64,000 nt of DNA, taken from contig NC_060235.2 in the NCBI RefSeq assembly GCF_021155775.2, positions 34,078,607-34,142,606 of the forward strand. Reading direction: 5' to 3'. The stretch is from Neodiprion pinetum. Lineage: Eukaryota; Arthropoda; Insecta; Hymenoptera; Diprionidae. The translations under genes were made by a program, and so were the position numbers. The notes under the pieces are model-generated. The model saw only the letters and a program-made list of their open reading frames with translations, did not search any database and was not told the origin of the DNA. Every line of letters starts with the position of its first letter. Position 1 is the stretch's first letter. Shown here piece by piece: positions 1 through 13,700 of the stretch.

Positions 1-1512
1 ATCTTCCGCCGTCGAGACGTGAGTCATTGTGTATCAGAATGGAAGACAATTATTTGACTTAGACATATTAGCACCGATCCTAATCTCACCATGTGATAGT
101 ATATGATAATTAGTTATTTCACTGAAAATGAATATACTATATGCGCTGGAAATGTTACGTATATTATAATTTTGATTCTAACGTACAAGGCGCGCATTTA
201 ATAGCTATGATCATCGATTACTCGGCCTTAGGATAATTACTATAGCAATATATTGCCTGCATGGATCAAAGAAGAGAACGATGTCGATATACGAGCCTAA
301 AAAAGAACACGAAGGTATTTTATACCGTAAATAAATTTAACAGCCGTAAGCTATCTAAATTATTAATGAAATTATATACAAGAAGTTCTATATTTTATCG
401 TTTCTAAGCTTATGATTAAAGTTATTCATGTATGTATAATCGCTTACAGTAACCTACTTTTCTAAATTTGAAATTAGAGAAGGTATTTGATAACGTTTAC
501 TTCATTTTCAAATGGCCACGTGTTACATTTTTCCAGTACGTATATACTTAATATGTATGTATAATATATAATAAGCAATTTTAGGATAATTTTTGGATCC
601 TGTATAATTTTCTGTCATTCTGACTATTATTTAATTAGCTGCAGTCTGAAATCTTGATACGGGTAGTACGATTAATGCACGTAGAATGTGATTTCGGAGG
701 TTTTGTTAGTAATTTTTTTTGACAGGAGTTGCACCTATTCCGGACACTTCAATGTAGAATGCAGATAGGTGAACTTGTTTTTCCCTCTCTTTTCATGATT
801 GGCAGCATTTGGCGTTTCTCTTGCAAAGTAGAAGGCCTGCTGTGATCACCTGAAAAATTACGTTAGTGAAAAATCAAATATTATGTAATTATATCGTCAA
901 AACCTATAACTTGAAATCCGAATGATTATATACAAACTAGGGGATTGTGCATAAACTGTTTGATATATTTAAAAGCCGTGTTTACGGAATCAATACTACT
1001 GTTTCAGACCTGAATTTCATAATGATTAGCCCTAAATTAGAAATGATTAGTCGAAATCGCCACCCTCGTAGTTTAAACGTTCGGGCGATAACCCATGATT
1101 TCAATAATGCCCCGCGTAAAAAAAAAAGAATAACGCTAATGCATTACTTCAGAGTGTGTTCCGAAATTACCTGGCAGCGCTAAAAACTCCCTAGAAAAGA
1201 GGCAGAGCTACTTGGAGCCATTCGCGAACTTGGCAGCGCGAAAGAGATAAGCGATTATTGACAACACAGGGAGCTAATATCGGAACGCACTCTAAATAGA
1301 TAAATTTTACTATCATGCAAAACTAGCAAATGTAACGAAAGACATCATCGAGTTGGTAATTATACGGCTGGTAACACTGTTGAATTTCTATAATTTGAAT
1401 AGCGTGATTCTCGCTTGTTTCACCTCTAGGCGGTTGAGATTTGTCAGATTTAGGCGAGAGTTGGGCAACTCGCGGCGTATACTTGAAATATATATGTGTG
1501 CGTGTTATTTAT
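1..1512. other. 3' flank of the ZP gene (3' UTR and downstream, AT-rich)
   Basis: Downstream of the stop codon on the minus strand. It must contain the 3' UTR, but the end of the transcript is not clear. An ATTAAA hexamer on the minus strand at 635-630 is one possible polyadenylation signal. I see no other gene here. A short plus-strand open frame near 950-1180 starts with GTG and has no family resemblance. Confidence 0.45.
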
Positions 1513-1711
1513 TTACTTTGCCGAGTAATGGGAGCCGATGTTCGACGGTGGACCTCGATGATGGTGGTGGTGCTTGTGACCGGGTCCAGAATATCTGCTT
1601 CCCGGCCGAGAATGGACGATCGCGTAGTGATCGCTGTTCGTAGATATCGATCTGGTCGAATTCATCGTTGAACCTCCAGACGTGTAGCCCGGTTTTCCGT
1701 TCAGAGAATAC
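1513..1711 (-). CDS. ZP protein coding exon 9: C-terminal cytoplasmic tail and stop
   Basis: The acceptor CTTGCAG|G completes Arg368, after which the exon reads YSLNGKPGYTSGGST, then YAIVHSRPGSRYSGPG, a short His run (HKHHHHHR) and finally GPPSNIGSHYSAK with stop TAA at 1515-1513. The join gives RSWHGSQYGSRYSLNG, which strongly supports pairing with exon 8 across a 3.1-kb intron. The tail is low in hydrophobic residues, probably disordered, and contains four GSxY(G/S) motifs. An AATAAA overlaps the sequence just after the stop but is too close to be the likely polyadenylation signal. Confidence 0.92.
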
Positions 1712-4700
1712 CTGCAAGCAGAAAGATAAACTTCAGGATTAATTTCATTGATTCGCGAGTGAGTTCTTCCGAATTCTTAAACGTCTCAATGGTCGAGCAA
1801 CATCACACTGTAATCTCGACGCTGAGCGGTTCCCTATATGTACTATGCTGTTCTTAGAGTGAGTACAAATAAAGTATTATGTGGCTTTCCCGACAGTTTT
1901 ATTGATCGAATGACGTTTATTAGTTGTATACAAAGTACGAAGTTTTATAAATTATATTATATATATATTGTTATCAAGTTAGGTGCATATATATGATAGG
2001 GTGGTTCTTGAAAAGTTCATTTTTGAATTTCGACCGTCTCACCCCCTAAATTGGCTCCAAATCAAAAATAGCTCTCTTAACTTTTTACAGATTTTTATGT
2101 CAACTCCCCTTTCCTCATTTTACTGTAAATTTATCAAACGGATTTCGATGAAATTTGACACAGGGGGGTTTCTTAGGTCACTGATAATGAATCTGGATTA
2201 GAAATTGTGAAATCAAAAATAGCGGATTCAATATGGTGACATCAAGTGACTTTCACGTTTGAGATGTTCGTCCGCGGACTAACTATTCTACTACATGCGC
2301 TATTTTTAATTTCAAAATTTCCAGTCCAGATTCGTGATCACCGACGAAACAAACTGTAGCGGCACGCTTAGAGTTGAGATAAAAATCTGAAAAAATGAAT
2401 GAATTATTTTGGAGTTATTTGGAGGCATTCAGAATTCAAAAATGACCTTTTTAAGAACCGCCCTAATATAATATATACATATATACATTGAATGACGTGG
2501 TTGCGGAACACATAGACCGCTATACATAAAAGAATTATGTTGAAATAGGGTTATAGACTTGAACGATCTGTCTAATTTCCCAGACGATTAAGATATGATG
2601 TCGTGAACTGAATTGATTTACAAGTTGTTATTCATATTTGATACATTCCTTTGCGGCATAGTTTTGTAGCAAGTGGTGTCAGGATAAATTAACCTGTTTG
2701 TGATGATATTTGAGAAGTAACTAACGAAGCCTCATGCTTTAACTTTACGTATTTCCTTTCGTACGCACATCTATTATCGAAATCCACGTTGTTTGTTTGT
2801 TCAAATTTATATAATTGCCAAAATTCTTTACCCATTAAAAATTTGCCCCATTTGAAAGAAAAACTCACCTACGTTTGTTCAATTTAAATTAACACTACGT
2901 TATTATATCTTTCAATTTTTCGATTGTAGTATATAATCTGGTCTGTAAATCGTAACACTAATAGAAGTCGAGGGCAAACCATGCCTAGGAAGCAATTAAA
3001 ATTGCCAACATTTATGCAGTGTCTCTGGAGTTTTCCTCGTCCTTCGCGAAGCCTGTAGAAATTCTGCTGATTACGTATATGTGCGAAAAATGTGGGACAG
3101 CTGTAAAGATTGCAACGATATCAATTTATTAATCCGGAGTCCCATCGCAAAGCGGCAATAACGTACGGTACCTATAACTAGAATGGCACACACCGAGCCG
3201 AGTAGATCGTGATCCGTTATGGTCCGCACAAATATGCCAGACAGCGTTCAGAGATAAACGATTGCTTCGGAGGCATCCGCATGAATTATACATCGACAGT
3301 GCAGTAGCATTGTCGGGGAGTCGTGGGCATTGTTACAGAACTCTAAATCGCCATCTTTCTTTTAATTAATGCAATTAAAACAATACGCTGCCGCCGCGCT
3401 TCCGCGTTGTTAGCATACAAATATGGGTGAATTCTGGCGCGGATATGGAGTTGCGGAAATCAGTTTGGAACAAGTACCCGCGCGGGTACAAATAACCTGC
3501 AGAATTCATTTCCCCGGTGCACAGGCACTGCAGCTTTAAACCGGCACTTATAGCCAGTTCACGCGGCAAACTTTTACGATTCACACAATTTCTCATTATA
3601 ACTCCAGCTGGTATGCGTACAGAATATACTACATACGTACACACTGCACTATACGTATTCAGGAGGTATTGAAAAAGTGACACTTCCTGTTAAAAGCCTC
3701 GGCTTTTGTTTTTGCCCAACTTCAAGTGATTTACGGTATACCGTGATTGTCAATTATCCTCTACCTCTGGAAAATCTCGTTTACGATCAGTAGGTATTAT
3801 ACACCACGAACTTACCGCACTGTACTCATAATTTGCCTCATCGATTATGTCATCGACATAAAAATACTAAAAGTACAAAATACTAAAGGTACAGTGTTAT
3901 AGGTATATGGACATTGCACAACTGTTACTCGTAATGGTACAGTAACTCCGTTGATACGTGAAGCGTAAGTTATCCCGTTAATGACGTCGAAATACTACCG
4001 TACTACAGCAAGAAGCGTGAGCGATCAATTTTCTCCCACGCGCAAAAACTAGCAGAAAAGAAACAAGACAACGAAAATCGACATTCCTTAAATATCCCAG
4101 GAACTGCACGAAATGTAAAGATGATCCACTACCACAACGTTCCAGCTGATTACTGTAGTCAAAGGACGTAACTTCTAGATATTATTCCCAATTGAATCGA
4201 ACGCTTTGTTTCGCTCGGTATTGGTTTATACATATCGTATGTGCAGGTGATATTTTTGCATTGATGCGGTCACGTGGACCAACATATGGGCATGGCGAGG
4301 CCGACCCCTTGACCCGACACGTTTGCGTCGTATCAGGTGGAAGTATCGGTTACACCGGCTCAGAAGGTCAGCCGAGCCAAGTCAAGCTGTTGAGGTAGGT
4401 CGGCAATAGCATGCTTTGCCGGATATAAGATATCCTAGCGTGCATACCGTCCTCACCGTTCGAGGAATGTTCGCATGTACGTATACATATAAAAGAATGA
4501 TTGTGTAAAGGAAGTACCAACCACCAGGGGGGTTGCGTATCGCGGTATAGAATCTCGGCATGCCCGAAGGTTAGCTTCTTAAGGAATTTTAACGGAAGTG
4601 TAATGGATATAATCCGTGCTCGTAGTTCTTTACCGATTCTCAGGGAATCGTGGGCATGTGTTATGGGAGTTGTAAAAACAGTGCAAAGATTGAATTCGTT

Positions 4701-7700
4701 GATTTTAGGAATGGATGTTACGTTACATCAGCACATGGGTTTGGGAATTTTCGATTTTTATCTGATACTACAAATTGTTGAGAAATTAAAAGATCATCTC
4801 AAGATCGTAAAACACATGGCAATCTTACCTTGAGCCGTATTGCGATCCATGCCAGCTTCGGTAAGGGTCGTAATCCTCGATTATGGATGGTTCCTTTTCA
4901 ATTATCTCGGTTCGAGCGCAACTGCAGGACATCGCAGAGCAAAGAAAGATGTTCATGATAAGCATTATGAGGAAAAGGACACCCAAAGCGATGGCCAACC
5001 ACAAGAGCCAGGAAGGATGAACAGATCCGTCATCGCACACGGACTGGACGACTGAAAAAATTGAAAAGTAGATGGTCCGTTACTATAACCATTGTCACAA
5101 GAATACGAAATTCAACAATTCCGAGCTTCCTATCTAATTATATTCCTTCACTCGTCGTCAGCTGAAAAGAAACTTGGACATGCTGTGACGGAAAACGCAT
5201 CAGGCTTCGGGGTGAAAATTAGTAGGTTTTTGGAACCGTCTGCGGGAATCGCATCGTACCCTGCGGGGTGTTGGGATCGATGCGGAGGCACGATCCGAGG
5301 ACAAGGGGGACGTGGGCGTCGGAATAACTAACCGCTGGCTGGACCCCTCTGCAGCCGTGAGGCTTCTTCGGGGCCCCTCAGTCCCCGGACCACGCCCTGC
5401 AGACCGGTTCGCGTATGGGCAGAATAGAATTGGCTGTAATAAGAGGAGTGCATGTGCCCATCACCACCACCACTGCCGATACTCGCGGGTAAGGTGGAAT
5501 GGTTGGTTAGAATTATGGAGGGTTCGTTTCATCTCCTCCATTATCTCCTCGACTACTCAATGGTTATTCATATCGCGATTGATTTATCCAATAACGCGTT
5601 CATCGCATGCCGGATCTCCGCAGGCCGCAGGTATAGGTGGATGCCTGGCACGTAGGTGGGGTCGGTCGAGGAGCAGAAGAGGGTCAAGTATCGTACCGAC
5701 TGTGTGTGTACATAGGTGTATGGAATAAAAAACACCTCAGCCGCAGGAATATCCCAACTAGAAGGGACTGCAATTTAGTTTTGCCGAGTCAGGCCGCCAT
5801 AACAAAACGCCGGGAACGATAATAATTGAGACTGTCGATAATTGAATAATTCACGCTAATCATACTTAATCTTTGGAAACGCTGAAGAGGACTGGCTTTC
5901 CCATCTTCCATCGAGCATGCTACATTTAAGATAACAATCTTCACGCGTTTAATAATTCACTCTCACCGCGCCAGTGTCAACTGGCATTCCGCTTTATTAA
6001 ACTCAGATAATCATCTCCCCGCGCGTAACAAAGTACAAATAATTAATACGCTGCCGGGCAATTATTCACCCTGCACTTACGTATACGTGTACTTAATTCG
6101 TTCGGGGTAACAGGAGCACACACACCTCCGTCTTATCATGCCTTTATACGTACATTGTATATGTATACACGTGGGAATTATAATCAATTTGAGAAATGGA
6201 TAGGGACACCTCGTCCCGACTGTCTGAAGAGGTATAATAACAATTTACCATGCGTGTAACAACAGTTATAACCGTTCTTGCAGCTTTGCCTGCACCCATT
6301 CGTTGTGCGTACAGTACTCATTTGGAAAACCGAGTAGATTGGTGCCTCGGACGTGACGACCTTTGCACAACGTTCAATTTCCCATTCAGATTTTCAATAC
6401 CGTGTTTATACCTCGCGTATGCATCCATACACCATAAACATGGAACAGGCCACTATGTAACGGAAGAATCAACTGTTCACGAATTAATATTCACAGCGTG
6501 CCAGAATCGATCCCATACCGTTTCGCGATCCATCAGCGATGCATAGATCGTTGATTGAGGAGGATCACGCCCTACAATTTTCTGGACACTGAACGAAACC
6601 CAAGATCGCGTTTGTGAAAATATCAGGCATCGTCGCCTCAGTGACTCATGACCTCGTGATCGAGCTGCGAAACATCCCTGCTTGCTAATTACTTCGGAGT
6701 GCTAATGACTACTCGGAGCAATTAACTTAGACCACTTCTTGCAGATAGTAAACCTGTCTGCGGTGGTTTTGCCCAATTCCATTCGCTCCTCTGTTGGCGT
6801 AGATTACAGATTGTAATCTGAAAGTTCGCCGAATGCCGAGTTTGTGTCATACCTTAAACCTTTGCAACCCGCCGACCGGGTAAAAACAGTTTTTGGCACT
6901 TGTGCAGACTAGTCGCAACCGACTCGAAACTCTGCGCACGTACAGACATGGGCGTAACATACTTAGAAAGAAGTTCATTTTTGTCTATTCACCTCACAAC
7001 GCACACACAGATCGTACAATGCGGATTCCAATGAATCTGTGGCGAACGATAGACTTTATGCAGCCCTAGTAAAAATGTCCCATGAAAAGAATCTGATTAG
7101 ATCCAATTTCCGATGGGATCCTACAAGAATCCGGCAAATCCATAGGAATTTGGAATAATTTTGGATGGATTCTGTGGACTTACTATAGAAATTTTCAATA
7201 GAGAGGAGCCATTTGCCTTTCAGGGCAGAGGTTGCGTGGTGCATTCATTTGTTGAGAAAACTCCACGAAGAGCTTCGCAATGTGACATTTTCAAATGATG
7301 GGTGGATGCTTGGAGGGAATTTCTTAACGGCTTCGTTTTATTACAGCAATTTAATAAGATTATTGAGGTGTAATGAGGCGCCGAGTTGCTAGGGCAGCTC
7401 GATATAAATTATACTATCAGGATCTATTGAATTATTAATTTGATAAAGGATCGTGCCGAGGTACTTTTTGCGTTCAATTCAATCTGGTATTATGATGAGT
7501 TCAATTAACATCGAAGTTTTGAAATTCGTTTTGCGTATGTGTAAATATAGCGGTAATAACGCGCTTTTTGCAACATTGTCAGCACAAAATTATACCCGTA
7601 TACCTAAGCTCGGACCGAATTTTCAGAGGTCCGATCGAACGTTCAAGGCCCGCGAGTTACGACACCGACTTTTACTCGGTCTCTACGGTATCGTTGTTCT

Positions 7701-10700
7701 TCTTAATTGCTCTTAAATCTCGGCCGTCATCTCCCGGCCTTTTTGTCCGGAGCAAATTGGTTCTCTGCGTAATCTTGAGCAAGGAGATGACGCAACTGAG
7801 CTCCAGAATCCGAGGTCGATAATTGCCTGAAGGGGGAAAAATGATACGTGAGAAAGCGATGAGTACAAGTATTTGTCTTCGGTACTCGAGGAGAGCTCCT
7901 CGCCCCTGCTCGCCGTGCCTCTTTCCATCGTTCTTTCCATTCTCATCGGTACTTGTATACGTATATGTACGTAGGTATAATATATCTACAAGAGACGCAT
8001 ATCAGACGTTTGTGGCTTGCAGCTGCAGCGTCGGCATCGTCGTACACGATTGCGTGTACACCCAATTGCGGGTAGATATTTTATGCAAATTGTTAACGCT
8101 GGGCTGTTTGCCTCATGCACCCTTTTCCCACCCGGAGTAAACTGGCGGCGAGCAGAGCAGGCAATGCCGATATCGTATGGATGCGTGGCAGGGCATAGAC
8201 TTCGGCTGTAAACGCGACCGGTGGATATTATTTACTGCCTGGTTGAGCGATGCCGTTTTTATCTCTATTCGAATAATCGTAAACCGCGCATAAAGAGTCG
8301 CGTATAGGGTCGTTGCCGTTTTTTCGTCTCATCTCGTCTCTTCCCTTCTTCTCAGCCGCAGCATCCTACCCCCTCCATGCACCCTATCCTGTTTCTTACT
8401 CGTCCCTTGTTGACTTTTTTTTTACCCTGTGCAGTAAGCCTCTTGAAAATTAAATTTCCATTCGATCGTTATCCCAACGGACGGATCCTATCTTCGCAAT
8501 CTCGATATTTCACCCCCTTTTAACCGTCTAAGGGAAAGAAATGATGCCTCTTCTTCCAAACTTCCAGCGTAGTTTCGTTTAGATTTAATTTATTTTATAT
8601 CGTTACGCAGTGACGAAAAAAATATTGGTTTTTGCTGCTGTGCGGGGTGCGTATATTTAACGATGCTGAAAGCATTCCCTTTGCTAGAAAATACAATATT
8701 GTTGAGCATCTTTTTCGGTAACGATACCGTTGCTTTAATTGTATCTCCTTATGGTCGCGGTGCTGATAATTTGCACATTTGTCCAGTAGCATAAAAAAGA
8801 AAATTCCTGGCCGTATTATAAAATAAGATAAACACATTTACATTTTCGGAATTTACATGGTAGGTCATAAATGACAAGCAGTTATACTTGGTCGTTTGCA
8901 ATGTATTTTCTAGCAATCAGAATTATACCACAAATAAAATGTGAATCGACTTAAATCTCGTAACCGGAGCAAAGCTTTAAGCCTTGGCAAATCATCCGAA
9001 TTCAATTCCATCCACGTACGAGGGGTGAGAATTGGTGAGAAATCAAAATTTTGGCAAGCGATCAAGTGCATTGAATTCGCAGCCCAGGCTTCGGAATTGC
9101 GAAAGTGAGAATATCGATGATACTAGGGTATTCCTTATTTAGAGTATTGACAAACTTTTTCCAGGCCGCTCCCCAAATCGACCTGAAATAATTAAAAAAA
9201 CAATCGCCTAATTTTTTCAGATTTTTATATCAACTGTAACCCTTCTCGCCAACAGAGTGAGTCCCTCCATTTAAAATAGCTGTTAAAAGCTCGTGGATAC
9301 AGATTTTTTGGAACATTATTACTCTTACAATAAAATACGTACTGACAAAGCATCGCAAACGCGTGTACTTTAGAAATCTGAAAAAATTAGGCAGCTGTTT
9401 TTTAATTATTTGAAGTTGATTTGGGGGGTGGTCCGGAAAAAATTCGTCAACACCCTAAATAAGGACCACCCTAATATCGCATCCCGAGTTGTATACTTCC
9501 GTCCTCGCGGCAAACTGCGAGATATCAAAGCGTTTCTCGTTACTGTCGCGAGTGGACAAGCTCTGGGCGTAATTAAGCCTGGCAGCGATGGGCATCGGGC
9601 CCTGAAGTGAAGCCCGCAGGAAGAAGAGGAAGAGCGTGAAGCTGCAGAGCTGGCCGCTGTGGTCACCAGACAAGTTATAATACAAACGCAGGGTATGACG
9701 GGCGATGGGACAAGAGGGAGACACCTTACCCATAATCCTCATACGTTACGCCAGTTAATTAACTTTCACCTTCTCATTCCCGAAGCCTCGGGAATGCGGA
9801 GCACTTTTATTTATTGCTTTATTCTAGGCTTATTCTTTATGTCACGGGTTATACACCGGCATATGGGCATAACGTGGCACCCGGAGTTGGAGGGATATAT
9901 TAAGGCGTATAATATACCGCGTCTCACGATCGATATGATCGATTGTTTCTTCAACATGCTCCCCGTTTCGCCTCGACGTCAACGAGGATCATTTATAATT
10001 GTCGGACGTTTCTTTTTCTTTTTTTTTTCTTTGCAATCCTTTCTCCGCCTCAATTGATGCTTCTTACAGCATGTATACTTTTTTTAAATTTCTTTATAAC
10101 ATACAACGTTTTCAGCGATTGATCTGTTCGTGAAGTAAATTTCATTAGTCACGTATGTACAATAACAGAAATATACAGTAGATTATTATTGATTAGAACT
10201 TGAAGAAACGTTTTCTTTACCGCGGGAAAAAATCTCGTTTTGCGCAATGAAATATTATAAATTTATGTCAATACGAGAGTCAGTGAGCCGAATGAACATT
10301 CGCGTGTATGTATAAGCAGATAAATTGTCTATTTCAGGTTATTACGTTACACGAATGAATTTCATTTCTATTAGTCTATCCAGCTGTATTTTTATTTATG
10401 GTTAAAGTAGGTACAATTTGAAGAAGCTTGAACGTTTACCATCCACAGTGACCAAATCGTACCTATACATCGATAAATTGAAAATGAGTATATTCAAGTG
10501 TAAGTGGTTCGTCGAAGCAAGATGTATACAAATCTTATTGCGGTGCAGGAACGGCTCAAAGGTACTTCATTGCAGTTATTTATACGGGAATGTAATGCGA
10601 AGCTATTAACTTGCTACGTATGTACGAAAGTGCGTACACGCATACACGCCTCATTGCCCTGATCATTTTGAAGATAATGGGTCGCTAAGTTCGCATCACT

Positions 10701-13700
10701 GGCAGGCACTGGAAATGCGTACCTATAGATACTCCAGTTATATTACATTGCCGGTTTGCACAAACGTGCGTAGGGCTTCAAAGCACGCGTGCAGAAGCGC
10801 ATGGATGACCAGTTGCGAAAGTCTAGGTGCCTACACATATGCTTTAGGTACCTGTGTAAATTGCCCCATGGTTTGCAGAGTTGTATCAATCCGGTGGCGT
10901 GAATAATTGCAAGGTGAGTTGTGCGTGTGAGTTAGCTGCATGCGCGTCATCTCGATACAGCCAATTCTATCGAAATCGCTATCACGGTGATACGGTAATG
11001 GGGTGTAGCAACATCAGCATGGTGATGTAACGCATTGCGGATCCAGATCGAACCGCCTCTTCGTTATTTCATTTCGATTAGATGAAAGGCGGTAGCAGCG
11101 GCATACACACAACTAGTTTTCAAGGTGAGATGGAAAAATTGTCTCCATTCTTAAACCGGAAATACTGTCGATAAATCAAGCCCACTTCTTCTGCGAAGAA
11201 CTTCTTTCTCTTTGATGGTTTCAGACGATTTCCGCTAAGTCCACATCGTTTTACGTTATGTCACGAAACTTTGACAGACAGACTTTTTATTTTTACTTTG
11301 ATGAAAGATCCTCGTGATGATTTCACGAAATTTCGAAAGTCAAATACGCGATTTTTGCGAATGCGTAATGAAAGGGCATTCCTCCGGTATGTTTATGTAC
11401 TTACGAAACCGGCAGCATGCTGTTTCTCGGCAGTCCCGCCTAATGGTCTGTCTATCCTAACTGTATGAAAGCGAGCTTCATACACGATTCTGCACGAGTA
11501 TTGAACGTCTGACTGATACCTGTTATACCTGTACGCTATTTGCTAAGACACGTTTCTTCGACCGAGTATAAAATGTGTATCGTAGACTTAAAATGCGAGA
11601 GAGCTGCGCTCATGGGCTCCAAATAGGGCAAAGGTAGTGAAGTCATGAAGTAGGAAACCCGGACCGTTACAAAGATAATGGTAGAATGTGCAGGCATGCG
11701 GGATCAAAAGTTTATCAACTATGAACCAGGCTCGATTTCCAACTTTGCAGACGAAATGAAATAAATACAAATGAATATTAATTAAGCATAAACGAGTCCG
11801 CGCTCGTTCCAGTTTTCTTATTACACTTTCCATTGTTTTAAGCGTTGAAATTTACGACGTCATTGTGAGTGTAGGTAATACCAGTTTTACGATCAGGAAG
11901 AATAAATGGATTAATAGTTACTAAAATCTATCATCAAACGTAGCTGTTACCCAATTTTACGTTCATCTGAATACTTCCTATTTTCAATAAATTTCTTTCC
12001 CACGGGAGAAATGTTACTGAAACATATTTTACTGTCTAAGACGAAAAGATACTCTCTAAACAATTTACCGACCAAACACGAACGAATCGAGATAGCTATC
12101 CAAGTATACCGCATTAACTTTCACTATTCCGCCGGAGTGATAAATCTGTAAAAATTGAAGTGAATTCATTAAAGTATACTTCGAACAAGCTTACGCAACT
12201 CTAAGCATCGTTTAACACTGAAATAAATTTCCGTACAACTGTTTTAGACCGATTTGAAAACGAACATATTTGTTAACGAACACGGAATAACATCGTTAGC
12301 ATAAGTAAACAAACATACCTTTATCAGTCAGCGATTCAGTGCAAAAATACGATTTAGAATATTGACGAAATGATATTCCAAGTCCGGGAGCGAGTGAATT
12401 TTTATTCTCAATACGGCAGCACATCTAGTTTATATCGGTGTTTTATCTGAGGTTAAACTACCGTTGCCGAAAAGTTTAGAGGCGAGGAAAATTAATGTCG
12501 GGAATAATATGAGGGGCTTAATACTCACCAGGCGAAACTCCAGGGTCCAGGACAAAGACGCTGGTTCCGGCGAGAAGGACGCCCTCTTCACCGGCGACAC
12601 TTTGTCCAGCATTGGGCTGTAGGCCACCCTTGACAGAGTCCGGTGGATCTCCATCGCAGACCGGAATTCCGCAACTACCTGTAACAGCGAGACGATGTTT
12701 TTCTTTTTTCATTCAAGCCGTTGATACGCATAGGCGTCGTTCAGGCTCCCACACCGAAGGAAAAATTGACACTGTATTCCCATAGTCTAGTTTCATTCGA
12801 CAAAGTATTACGTGCGAAAGTAATACGCGAGTCTCGGCTATCACAATCGTTCGTTTCCTCGGGGAGGGAGATCCTAGTTACATATACGTAAACACGTATG
12901 CGTATATACGTTTAGTACGGTCCCTTGTAAGCCTCGGGAGCAAACGGATCTAAAATCGGAATAGCAGTCGGCTAACGGGCGAAACTAGCGTGTCTAAATC
13001 CTGATAAATAGAAATTAATGCGTCTATGAATGTCTTGCCCTCCGGCTCCAGGTAATATCACCCGGTGTACCAGTCCCCGTAAATACGGGTTTATGGGATA
13101 GCGTTGTCAAGCTGCCCCCCGGCTCGCTATCTGCTATTCTGAATACAATGCCTAGCGCTCCCGTCGTTGCAGCCACCTTACGGCTGGCGATGAATAAAAA
13201 TATTTTACTCCCGCCTATTGGCTCTCGAGATGTTATACGGATTATCATTTCACGAACAGCGATTCTGCGGCTCTGCCCGAGCTTGGGTCACGATCGACGA
13301 TCGACTCGAGCTTGATGTACCGGAAGTTCATGGGTCAGAGCGTTTTTCAGGAGAGGCAGAAAACACGAGGGGATCTGGAGGAGATGGTGCCTGGTGAAAT
13401 GAACCTGACGATTGTTCAGAGCGTTCGCAAACAGTGTATATCGTACGTTAATTTTCGGGGGGTGACATTCCTCTGTGCAATTTGTTGCCCATTTCAACGA
13501 ATCACCGCGTTTTTCGAATCCTGTTGTGCAGGTTTTTGAGGTTACTGAAGACGTGGATCGCGTTATACGAATTAAACTTACCCTTGCAGACGGATATACT
13601 GCACTGAAAGTGAACCTGCGGACTGTCGAGGAACCGGAACATGGAGAAAAGAGTGGCGTCGGCGAATCCCGTGCTGGGATCGTAGACGAATTTCGTCATG

